In this document: in pieces, positions 9,001 through 12,203 of the stretch | How positions within the stretch are numbered: the stretch's first letter is position 1 | Layout of the letters: each line of letters begins with the position of its first letter | Program-made: the position numbers and the translations under genes | Notes under the pieces: model-generated | Told to the model about the DNA's origin: nothing | Databases searched by the model: none | Seen by the model: the letters and a program-made list of their open reading frames with translations, nothing else | Origin: Nocardiopsis sp. NRRL B-16309 | GTDB lineage: Bacteria > Actinomycetota > Actinomycetes > Streptosporangiales > Streptosporangiaceae | NCBI RefSeq assembly: GCF_001279585.1 | Contig: NZ_LGEC01000102.1 | Coordinates: 1-12,417, forward strand | Reading direction: 5' to 3' | DNA length: 12,417 bases

Positions 9001-10732
9001 GCAGGCCCGCCCCGAAGAGTCCGATCAGGGATCGGGCGGCTCCGGGGACTCCTCCGCGGAACGGGGTGACGTCGGCCGTGAGGACTCCACCAGTTCCGGG
9101 AGGCCCCGGGGACAGGAGGATCCGGTCACCCGGGAGCACTCCGCAGGGCATGAGGACTCCAGCGCTCCATCGGCCCCGACCAGGCGGGAGCATTCCGCAG
9201 GACACGACGACATCGGCGGGCGAACGGACCCCGCCGGGCAGCAGGGCTCTCCCGAGCCGCGAGGCACCGATCACGATGGCTCTTCGGAACGGGGGCCCTC
9301 CACGGAGCCGACGGCAGCGGAGCGTTCGCGGGCCCGGGCGGAACTCGACCGGCTCACGCGCGAGCTCGCCGAGCGCAGGGACGGGGACGCCCGGGCGGAG
9401 GAGGCGGTCAACGGCCTCCGAGACCGAGCGGAGGAGCTGAGGGCGCGGGCCGCGGAGGCGAACCGCGCCCATGAGACCGCCCACACCCTGGCCGAGGAGG
9501 CGCGGACGAGGAGCGAGGACGCCGCACGCACCGCCGAGGCGGCGGCCGAACACGCGGCTCAGCTCGAAGGGGACGCCCAGGACCTACGCGACCGCCTGCT
9601 GCGGGCCGGTACCGACGCCGACGCCGCACGGGGCAGGCTCGACGCGCTGGCCGAGAGGCTGAGGGAGGCCGAAAGCGAACTCGACGCCGCGCGCACCACC
9701 CTGGCCCAGTCCGAGCACGACCTCGCCCGGCTCGACCGCCGCGCCGCCGACCTGGAGAACCGGGCCGCGCAGCATCGCGCGGAGGCCGACCGACTCCGGG
9801 AGCGGGCCGCGCGCGTGGACGAAACCGCAGAAGAAGCCGTGGACGAAGCCGCCAGGGAGGCCATCGACACGATCGCCGACGCGTCCGCGAGCCGAACCAC
9901 GGCCGGTGACGGAGGTGTGGAACGACAGGTCACCGGCCCGGACACCGGGTGGCCGCCGCGCCCGGCCTGGGGCGCGGGGGTCCTTCCCGAGGGAATGCGC
10001 GACGGCCAACTCCTGCACGGTCACGGCCAGGGCGCGATGTACCTGCCGCTCCTGATGCCGTCGCCCGAGATGGGCGCACCCGAATCGTCGCTGGTCCGGG
10101 ACTTCGCCGCCGACGGCGGCGCCACGGTCAACGGCCCGCTCCGCGACGGGACGGGACCCGATGGCACTCCCGAGCGCACCCGCCGGACGGTGGAGGCACT
10201 GGACGCGCTCATCGACCGCTCCACGACACCCGACTCGCTGATCCTGCACCAGAGAGCGGGGACCGGCTTCGCCGACCGGCTGGGCGCCTCGCTCGCCGAC
10301 GCCGACTCCATGCGCGGCCTGATCGGCCGCACCTACACCGACCCCGGGTTCACCGCGACGACGACCGACGCACCGGTGCCCGGTTTCGACACGCCCGTCG
10401 TGATCGTGATCAGGGTGCCCCGGGGCTACCCGGCGCTCAACACGTCCGACCTGCCGCGGCCGTCGTCCGGGGACGGCCCGGACGTGGTCCTGCGCCGGGG
10501 CGCGACCTTCGTCGTCCACGACGTCCGCCCGGTCCGCGACGAGCTCTACGAGAACGACCACTGGGTGGTGGAGTCCGAGGTCGTCCCCGACGGCTGGACA
10601 CCGCCCGCCGACTGGCGCAGCGACCCGCGCGGCTCCAGCGGCGACCGCCCGCCCACGGAGACCGGGAGTCCGGGCACGCCCGCCGACGCCACCCGCCCCA
10701 CACCGTCCGCCGCGTCCGGTTCGGTCCGCTGA
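1..10732 (+). CDS. Giant modular polymorphic-toxin-like protein with C-terminal ADP-ribosyltransferase-like domain (5' partial)
   Basis: One frame (codons begin at position 2) is open from the left edge to TGA at 10730-10732, giving at least 3,576 residues. The GTG at 500 is only the first in-frame start codon. It lies inside a low-complexity stalk, no recognisable RBS precedes it, and 166 open codons lie upstream, so the true start is outside. Numbering from that GTG: Pro-rich linker 354-435; globular blocks at about 436-960, 1050-1354, 1457-1740, 1777-2015 and 2080-2469; coiled coils 2629-2792 and 2941-3127; ART-like domain about 3155-3373; disordered tail to 3410. No membrane segment is visible and there is one cysteine (C2719). 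Giant actinobacterial proteins with a C-terminal toxin domain often carry a WXG100-like N-terminus exported by type VII secretion; that end is not in view, so export is inferred. The globular blocks match no family I can name. The frame is certain; the function is tentative. Confidence 0.9.
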   Translation, partial: PTTPPPTTNHTPGTSDPSGFTDGEGQNGNGQGADHRGGDNGDDSDRDSGDDRNDRETDGDGERDSDGRSDHNDHSNGSDRDAGDGDAGDSDRAPDGQAVGDSEPGAQNDLPNAEHGDRSAEQSTNDASGQPVGDATRPSEAEGDAPESAPLVDNPYVDRFSDGLTTVPGTDDTPGSGDPTQDVPAADRNADHHSTDRTGTPEPERDTQDAPAAEQGPGQHSSDPTGTPASGRDAQDTPQSQEVASDDGAHGDSRPQDGTDQSATGNTPTAERNPVEQNTDTDLDWPLGDLYDTPTPTPQPTDTHTPHTWQPPTLPFALLQPIHPLLNPLDTLDPKTHLPLPPSPLPWSAPDLHVFTLHGIQSTDIPLQNLDTGQGTGAQAVDVAAPTTVQGPASQGTPGTEQSRADDRSDTGRGRQPSHRSPAQEERPGSATARGSEQHPRPETIPAPRTESPGQGDSDSGGGSATGGGETRPRPESSDPTDTDPTPVPRTGTDAQVETGPSRNRPDTAPSSHQRVEERPAIPVPEPENAPPQPPETSLPPSPTKVAPLPPEAATPSGEAPPPAPEAAPRPAEALPQPPETAPPPPGAPPLPAEAPPPPRGTYQGTLLPDRTTAPYDLSYLLDSNLAPADTVIAEHLRSFVDGTAAGPPHGLDETARADLRTQVEAQTGRDMGVFFQDGGHPFTVTGGDGRPRRVDVWLRPSTGDFFHVPTSPASDSKDAKLKTTDTVGESVSTETDGTHGGAHTVNLSFLVSPLHVASVDGTSIGPRVSLRVFFGTRVRTAGQSAANSTDLPSNVELKGRPEVYVADLDMAVRIAPADGDGGGAPRTATARTDNGLILIVPGGVVPSDGPETIRVYDPFAPQDEGQEAGGGDRRPLDPRAGQGHPIKVGPISLAGDDGPRSLADWVGDHLTRADAPPRTRDAVRDRLTPSFLDRRARRRERIRQDTSRDLSPDAVRNRLPRMTNAPVPFEFTDISGDSRVMTMWSVPTDYTRKGHTPSVEGNNKANIKGSVSDKGVKTTLKKGDIAGFGVGAGMAADVPGLSSVRVEAPFVEYALNHQTNEQESRSVSGSVNRTTHGATPSAAYDVRRNYYVRFDGEPQVYRFTGETVEILTVEDARTINGEERPAPRAEQDTAQDTGGGSTATATEAAPPTATDPGPAGGPPPPTATDPAGDQAPAPPTASGPATDTATPAAPDPAADRRPPFANLSAPRPTDFTGAVPRTFSWPDGSRFQSADGGPPRGVYDALAHQVLGGLARQRPGLVLPDLSSSKKDYARRPRSGEEASGYFDRSPREHRPLRRNHEVARYNTLQILKSISESSFRGRLDDLAGREGIPVDLIEPASVNPGSLFRGDEKVLRPKFVSVRIFADFDRLEYVRPTVRGTGGEFGGSASRSTDTGSQNRHTLATRFGLYARPTDANDVHGQPPVGGTPSVTVPVSRTTYSGQGQGFSHGVNDIVFFPEGSDVWHSRASFHARLYEFDDSGLVRGDAPPLRERGVPLLDSAFPTRLTLETPPGRPREDTGDATGAAPVISDIRPLPTAEAERVIKGDTTPDPASVRRRRDPWRWARSAPRAGSGSTDTAATGDNGGAPVPPPAPAPAPAPAPAPAQPEPAPPAPRTPGERRAEQIRNLPTTIQHSSTEFRVRDEQGRTRTTSLLDETYKGFSAVTRRFGLHDGYRRKLEHFLVRGQGNRRLFPDALSSEVLSSVPRGNRVRTEMSGGLWSPHDVRATVSTELDVTSIDRFEQSDAMIERGGVTSADLSVSTGRTWSADAIVAGQARINDNPRPDQGPGPDQPLTYGDGLRPIGVIGPQVSQGLFHSSRGHKTGEKYTEATAFSSKLPMAYSFTGSGTVRQAMEFLKNWSIGPTIPWSAQFRGWTGHVSDLVTGLVHIRDAHQAGLVEDGVVERDGALVREPQPEPGRPEGVRVRPGLEDTGKRVRPADSGPALRALADDLASQGWELTAGSREALLHALDSNLGGATDTSVPLPVRIRPFDHSIGHLNSPTTAPPAVDATVRIRLDLTRPTVEYLGGSNEFKFRQTWRQAQSDTRSTADTTSAGLVGGVRQPLPYPGDDQPSQQSPQSRPHLLVPTAGASESHTRSTGSTEQETRSRRLDLSVDTPYAKLSHDSRLHLDLEISARQPLLIRALGEQPGSGERRDFSGSGDGGRVDTLYPVSYLDFAGTVGANTETGDGTETTGEGTRAGTGTGTGTGDGTAPNPPRAGDGRAHDTALPHPEHPEHPEHPEHPVNDHHASLHDMMRQWTETHSDDRRPRSGDELIVPTAIGDRGQHVRDTAHIVVAKSLGWSPPPDAVRDGRYTPQAVRDARAHNAAALGFGSRYNAIDQALGHLALKALHPEAVDRDTELPPMGRTTWSLRALPDPASARILDVAPSGRITDSGIEGNSTSSTMAHGTSRTTGAEVTASGRSEQPGLPPHPRTGAYYGGPGGTGASKSGGGVGQGVSSQLPPHSQRARIGPLLLVEFDTRWGIGARSELRDSAFSRAAGYVGDKVRGLFGRPTARPARWQLGDATTRTTAWITQGDAVRMGILSQADADGMAGVRKGLEDAQKDLNSAEKKYLESRLPLESAAAEYAAAPGDAGLRDRYRSLEDTYEERRAAFDRALDTWVDALNAVRDAARGRASSDTPATPAATETTSAPDPTGTTTAPAAPAAPPAPAAPATTAATTAADPQQSFTDRFRSQLNTAFPGDAVRTTPATETTGDTARPAPHPRPLTDTNIRDTAQNEIENESGAPVREAREVREVREVREVRDTTERSVNERATTEQTATGRSVREQTATERTRLDEVATDLREQADLVRSRIPAVEERIERLHEAVSARERDVAQLEDHDVPAARRNVDDADLERVRAQLRSDSARESADSAAETARRACEDAASLSERYQSLRSDADAARAHAARIGGEAGAAAAALDRAEGELDTRRGVTARLGADVDDLASRVARLDAEAPRTSSGQGTDGSGAVGAPGATPADGAPETSAPSATSRDRGGEQARPEESDQGSGGSGDSSAERGDVGREDSTSSGRPRGQEDPVTREHSAGHEDSSAPSAPTRREHSAGHDDIGGRTDPAGQQGSPEPRGTDHDGSSERGPSTEPTAAERSRARAELDRLTRELAERRDGDARAEEAVNGLRDRAEELRARAAEANRAHETAHTLAEEARTRSEDAARTAEAAAEHAAQLEGDAQDLRDRLLRAGTDADAARGRLDALAERLREAESELDAARTTLAQSEHDLARLDRRAADLENRAAQHRAEADRLRERAARVDETAEEAVDEAAREAIDTIADASASRTTAGDGGVERQVTGPDTGWPPRPAWGAGVLPEGMRDGQLLHGHGQGAMYLPLLMPSPEMGAPESSLVRDFAADGGATVNGPLRDGTGPDGTPERTRRTVEALDALIDRSTTPDSLILHQRAGTGFADRLGASLADADSMRGLIGRTYTDPGFTATTTDAPVPGFDTPVVIVIRVPRGYPALNTSDLPRPSSGDGPDVVLRRGATFVVHDVRPVRDELYENDHWVVESEVVPDGWTPPADWRSDPRGSSGDRPPTETGSPGTPADATRPTPSAASGSVR
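110..280 (+). other. Asp/Gly/Asn-rich hydrophilic stalk segment of the giant protein
   Basis: In the giant frame this stretch is dominated by Asp, Gly, Arg, Ser and Asn, with spaced acidic pairs such as DSDRDSGDD, ETDGDGERDSDG and DAGDGDAGDSD. It has no hydrophobic core and must be extended or disordered. The DxDGD spacing resembles acidic calcium-binding loops of thrombospondin type-3 style, but no regular repeat period with conserved flanking residues is visible, so calcium binding is only a possibility. Confidence 0.5.
876..1040 (+). other. G-depleted, C/A-rich coding tract
   Basis: Only 6 of these 165 bases are G, in a gene otherwise rich in G and C. Every codon ends in C or A except the two Trp codons, which have no alternative. 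Gln is CAA three times out of three, Lys is AAA, and CCA, ACA, ATA and TCA also appear. The encoded peptide is Pro/Thr/Leu/His-rich (for example TPTPTPQPTDTHTPH). The first 37 bases of the window are likewise G-free in the same frame, so at least two such patches flank the Asp-rich stalk. Confidence 0.85.
1015..1039 (-). other. Predicted G-quadruplex motif on the template strand
   Basis: The plus strand reads C5-T-C7-TCA-C4-T-C4, so the minus strand carries four runs of at least four G separated by loops of 1, 3 and 1 bases. This fits the strict G-quadruplex pattern (and i-motif on the C strand). It lies at the 3' end of the G-depleted tract and codes for a Leu/Pro-rich peptide. Whether it folds in the cell is unknown. 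Confidence 0.6.
1559..1804 (+). other. Proline-rich linker of the giant protein
   Basis: Residues 354-435 are a run of Pro/Glu/Ala motifs of the kind PPxPPE, PAEAxPxPPE and APPPP. The DNA carries imperfect repeats of a Pro-Glu-Ala unit of roughly 20-30 bp. It separates the polar N-terminal stalk from the first globular block, which opens with TYQGTLLPDRTTAPYDLSY. A rigid, extended spacer is the natural reading. Confidence 0.7.
4787..4822 (+). repeat. In-frame hexanucleotide repeat encoding (Pro-Ala)6
   Basis: Six perfect copies of CCCGCA, with a variant CCCGCG just before, encode alternating Pro-Ala in the linker between the second and third globular blocks. The unit is a multiple of three, so copy-number change by slippage would alter linker length without breaking the frame. 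Confidence 0.9.
6597..6629 (+). other. Gly-Thr repeat with coding-strand G-quadruplex motif
   Basis: Six runs of three or four G, separated by 1 to 4 bases, lie within 33 bp on the coding strand. They encode a (Gly-Thr)n linker after the fourth globular block. The pattern fits a G3+ quadruplex. Such motifs are common by chance in GC-rich DNA, so weight it lightly. Confidence 0.5.
6692..6727 (+). repeat. Four perfect 9-bp repeats encoding His-Pro-Glu
   Basis: CACCCCGAG is repeated four times without mismatch, followed by a partial CACCCCG. It gives the peptide HPEHPEHPEHPEHP in the linker immediately before the fifth globular block (NDHHASLHDMMRQW). Perfect identity suggests recent expansion by slippage; the frame is kept at any copy number. 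Confidence 0.92.
8255..8299 (+). repeat. Five 9-bp repeats encoding Arg-Glu-Val/Ala units
   Basis: Units of GAGGTCCGC (two with substitutions: GAAGCCCGC and GAGGTCCGG) encode an alternating charged E-V/A-R peptide (REAREVREVREVREV) at residues 2586-2600. It leads into the first coiled coil and may be its helical entry. Confidence 0.85.
8384..8875 (+). other. Coiled-coil segment 1 of the giant protein
   Basis: Residues 2629-2792 are rich in Ala, Arg, Glu, Asp and Leu with heptad-like hydrophobic spacing (for example IPAVEERIERLHEAV and LGADVDDLASRVARLDAEA). Pro and Gly are scarce apart from short breaks. This is typical of a long alpha-helical coiled coil. It contains the only cysteine of the visible protein, C2719, in RRACEDAAS. 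Confidence 0.8.
9133..9213 (+). repeat. Diverged direct repeat in the linker between the coiled coils
   Basis: Two copies of a Arg-Glu-His-Ser-Ala-Gly-His-(Glu/Asp)-Asp unit (REHSAGHED and REHSAGHDD) lie about 57 bp apart, with matching DNA of the form GGGAGCA(C/T)TCCGCAGG. It shows that this linker also grew partly by duplication. Confidence 0.7.
9320..9880 (+). other. Coiled-coil segment 2 of the giant protein
   Basis: Residues 2941-3127 form a nearly uninterrupted helical stretch with heptad patterns such as LDALAERLREAESEL and LARLDRRAADLENRAA. A Ser/Gly/Pro-rich linker (8876-9319) separates it from coiled coil 1, and it runs directly into the ART-like domain. A stalk or rod presenting the C-terminal domain, or an oligomerisation element, is the likely role. 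Confidence 0.8.
9962..10618 (+). other. ADP-ribosyltransferase exoenzyme-like domain, active site degenerate
   Basis: This is the C-terminal globular domain of the giant protein (about residues 3155-3373, GTG numbering). It has the order of motifs of the R-S-E class of bacterial ADP-ribosylating toxins, which move ADP-ribose from NAD+ to a protein target. LILHQRAG carries the candidate NAD-binding Arg (R3252, encoded by AGA). YTDPGFTATTTD sits at the place of the GFxSTS motif, with A3286 where the first Ser is expected. DVVLRRGATFVV matches the strand after the ExE motif (usually ExEVLLPRGTxFxV), but the ExE position reads G3326-P-D3328. The 42-residue distance from A3286 to D3328 equals the first-Ser-to-catalytic-Glu distance I recall for iota toxin component Ia and VIP2, which supports the alignment. 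The fold assignment is fairly secure; activity is doubtful. Confidence 0.75.
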
Positions 10733-10736
10733 AACA

Positions 10737-10761
10737 CGATCACCGCGCGAGAGGGTGGTCG
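10737..10761 (+). terminator. Candidate intrinsic terminator after the giant gene
   Basis: CGATCACC and GGTGGTCG can pair as an 8-bp stem (one G-U pair) around a 9-base loop, starting 4 bases after the stop codon. There is no T-run, which is usual for actinobacterial terminators. Position favours the call; the stem is modest in strength. Confidence 0.45.
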
Positions 10762-11113
10762 GTGCCGTTCCGCTCGCATGGGCGGGTTCTCCGTCCGTGC
10801 CGCCCGATCCGCACTCCCGCGCGAAGCGGAATCCGACCTGCCACACCCGCAGTTCGTGGAATGGCACTCCGTTCACGCAGCGCCTAAAGGGAAAGGTATC
10901 CCCGGTTCCACGCCTACGGGAATGCGTGCGCGAACTGTTGCCGACTGGAAGAATTCAGCGCCGGGACACCACCGGAGAATTCCGGCCCGGTCGACCGCCG
11001 AACGGTCGAACCCCTCACCCAGGCGCCGAGCGAAGGGCACGGGTGCCGGGCGCCGAGTGCTGGACGCCCGATGCCGGAGCGAAGGGCGCAGCGGCGGCGT
11101 CCTCACGACCGTC
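10762..11113. other. Convergent intergenic region without a supported gene
   Basis: This region lies between the 3' ends of the giant gene (+) and the DeoR regulator (-). Open frames here have mixed third-position composition, no convincing RBS and no recognisable protein. Small hairpins are present: CCGGA/TCCGG at 10972-10985 and the palindrome CGGTCGACCG at 10989-10998. No immunity gene for the toxin-like protein is present on either strand. Confidence 0.6.
11036..11070 (-). terminator. Candidate terminator hairpins downstream of the DeoR gene
   Basis: Two short stems lie 44 to 78 bases past the DeoR stop codon: GGCAC/GTGCC with a 2-base loop (11036-11047) and CGGGCG/CGCCCG with a 12-base loop (11047-11070). 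They share one base, so only one may form at a time. The call is weak and rests mainly on position. Confidence 0.3.
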
Positions 11114-11875
11114 TCAGACCGTGGTGACGCGCGGCCCCATGGCGGTGAGTTCCTGGGCGAGTCCGTCGGCCAGCCCCGTGTCGGTGATGACACAGCTGAT
11201 CTCGTCGAGGGAGGCAAAGCGGGCGAAGTGGTCGTTGCCGACCTTCGTGTGGTCGGCCAGCAGCACGGACCGGCGCGCGGACCGGATCATCGCCCGCTTG
11301 ACCTGCGCCTCGGCCGGGTCGGGAGTGGTGAGTCCGCGTTCGGCCGAGACTCCGTTGGTGGCCATGAAGGCGACGTCGACGTAGGTCTCCTCCAGTGCCT
11401 GGAGCGCCCAGCCCTCCACGGTGGCCTGGGTGCGCGTGCGCAGGCGACCGCCGAGCATCATGACGTTGATGTTGGCGCGGGGCACCAGGCTCAGTGCGAT
11501 GGGGGCGGAGTTGGTGACGACGGTCAGCTCGCGGTCGGCCGGGATCTGTTCGGCGAGTCGGCCGGTGGTGGACCCGGCGTCGAGGAGGATGGCGCCCTCT
11601 TCGGGGAGTTCGGACAGCGCGGCCTTGGCGATCCGGTCCTTCTCCTTGGTCATGACCGTGTCGCGCTGGCTCAGCGTGGGTTCGAAGCCGAGCCGTTCCA
11701 CGGGGATGGCGCCGCCGTGCACGCGACGCAGGACGGCGTGCCGTTCCAGAGCCATCAGGTCCCGTCGGATGGTCTCGTAGGTGACGTCGTACTCGGCGGC
11801 GAGTGTGGCGACGTCGACCCTCCCCTCGCGGCGGGCACGCTCAAGGATGAGCTTCTGACGCTCTTCGGCGTACAT
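11114..11875 (-). CDS. DeoR/GlpR-family transcriptional regulator, FruR-like
   Basis: The 253-residue product is the normal length for the family, which mostly represses sugar-catabolism operons and is released by a phosphorylated sugar. Residues 1-57 form the N-terminal winged helix-turn-helix: VDVATLAAEYDVTYETIRRD, then the wing RRVHGGAI, a DeoR hallmark. Residues about 75-232 form the sensor domain of the sugar-phosphate isomerase-like fold, with LLDAGSTTGRL (98-107), the NGVSAERGLTTPD segment (174-186), and LLADHTKVGNDHFARF (205-220). The pattern, including MYAEERQ at the start and ERGLTTPD, resembles FruR-type regulators found beside fructose PTS genes in Streptomyces, so fructose 1-phosphate sensing is plausible but inferred. 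The ATG at 11873-11875 is chosen because AGGTGA lies 6 bases upstream. A paralogous regulator precedes it on the same strand. Confidence 0.93.
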   Translation of the reverse strand: MYAEERQKLILERARREGRVDVATLAAEYDVTYETIRRDLMALERHAVLRRVHGGAIPVERLGFEPTLSQRDTVMTKEKDRIAKAALSELPEEGAILLDAGSTTGRLAEQIPADRELTVVTNSAPIALSLVPRANINVMMLGGRLRTRTQATVEGWALQALEETYVDVAFMATNGVSAERGLTTPDPAEAQVKRAMIRSARRSVLLADHTKVGNDHFARFASLDEISCVITDTGLADGLAQELTAMGPRVTTV

Positions 11876-11881
11876 GTTGTA

Positions 11882-11887
11882 TCACCT
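11882..11887 (-). promoter_or_regulatory. Ribosome binding site of the DeoR gene
   Basis: On the minus strand AGGTGA lies 6 bases before the ATG at 11873-11875, a good Shine-Dalgarno match at normal spacing that fixes the start codon. Confidence 0.75.
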
Positions 11888-11901
11888 GTGTTTCAGTGTG
11901 A
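11882..11901. promoter_or_regulatory. Possible operator between promoter and RBS
   Basis: TCAC and GTGA are inverted about a 12-base spacer rich in TGTGTTTCAGTG, an unusually AT-rich patch for this DNA. It lies between the candidate -10 and the start codon and overlaps the RBS, where an autoregulating DeoR protein would act. The arms are only 4 bp, so this is tentative. Confidence 0.3.
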
Positions 11902-11910
11902 TTCGGGTCG

Positions 11911-11939
11911 ATGGTAGTGCGGAGGCCCGGTACGCACAA
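11911..11939 (-). promoter_or_regulatory. Candidate promoter of the DeoR gene
   Basis: On the minus strand TTGTGC (11934-11939) and TACCAT (11911-11916) are separated by exactly 17 bases. The -10 fits the actinobacterial TAnnnT pattern, while the -35 matches only the TTG. This would place transcription start just upstream of the TCAC/GTGA element, leaving a short leader of about 30 bases. Confidence 0.45.
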
Positions 11940-12018
11940 GAACGCCGCCCAGCGCTGTGGGCACGCACGGCATGGTGTGAACCGCCCCGGGAAAGGGTCC
12001 CACGTTCGCGCTCAGCCG

Positions 12019-12033
12019 GTGTGCGAAGCACAC
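12019..12033. promoter_or_regulatory. Short perfect inverted repeat
   Basis: GTGTGC and GCACAC flank a 3-base GAA spacer, giving a perfect 6-bp inverted repeat between the two regulators. It could be a protein-binding site or a small hairpin. It is upstream of the DeoR promoter on the minus strand; function unknown. Confidence 0.35.
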
Positions 12034-12060
12034 ACGTCATAGCCCCGCCACGCCGCGCGG

Positions 12061-12129
12061 CAGGCGGCAGGCGGCAGGCGGCAGGCGGCAGGCGGCAGGC
12101 GGCAGGCGGCAGGCGGCAGGCGGCAGGCG
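12061..12129. repeat. Heptanucleotide tandem repeat (CAGGCGG)n
   Basis: Nine perfect copies of CAGGCGG occupy 12061-12123, followed by CAGGCG and preceded by a partial CGG. The array lies in non-coding DNA between the two regulators. The 7-bp unit is not a multiple of three, which supports a non-coding location. Perfect identity implies active slippage and probable variation in copy number between strains. Confidence 0.95.
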
Positions 12130-12166
12130 AGAGCATGCCGGGATTCCGACAGGCGGGAATGGAGTG

Positions 12167-12187
12167 GTCCCCTACGGCGGCGGGGAC
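12167..12187 (-). terminator. Candidate terminator of the partial DeoR-family gene
   Basis: GTCCCC and GGGGAC form a perfect 6-bp stem around a 9-base loop, 16 bases after the stop codon of the minus-strand gene ending at 12204. There is no T-run. Position and symmetry support it moderately. Confidence 0.45.
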
Positions 12188-12203
12188 GAGACCGCGCAGA
12201 TGG

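Noticed and set aside
1505..9553. Long open frames on the minus strand opposite the giant gene (for example 1505-3232, 4349-5908 and 7286-9553)
   Set aside because: They mirror the high third-position GC of the plus-strand gene, have Arg/Gly/Pro-skewed compositions without domains, and lack sensible starts. They are composition shadows.
10571..10579. E3358-S-E3360 as the catalytic ExE motif of the ART domain
   Set aside because: It lies in the last predicted strand, after the VVLRRGATFVV segment that normally follows ExE, and 74 residues from the STS-like position instead of about 42. Kept only as an alternative to test.
10755..11917. Two plus-strand open frames spanning the intergenic gap and antisense to the DeoR gene
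   Set aside because: Most of their length is antisense to a clear DeoR gene, and the part in the gap has mixed third-position composition and no family resemblance.
12061..12129. CRISPR array
   Set aside because: Units are 7 bp and contiguous with no spacers. This is a simple tandem repeat.
11882..12136. Minus-strand frame reading the heptamer array as Pro-Ala-Ala-Cys-Arg-Leu repeats
   Set aside because: It is simply the 7-bp repeat read in its three phases, overlaps the DeoR promoter and RBS, and shows no protein-like content.
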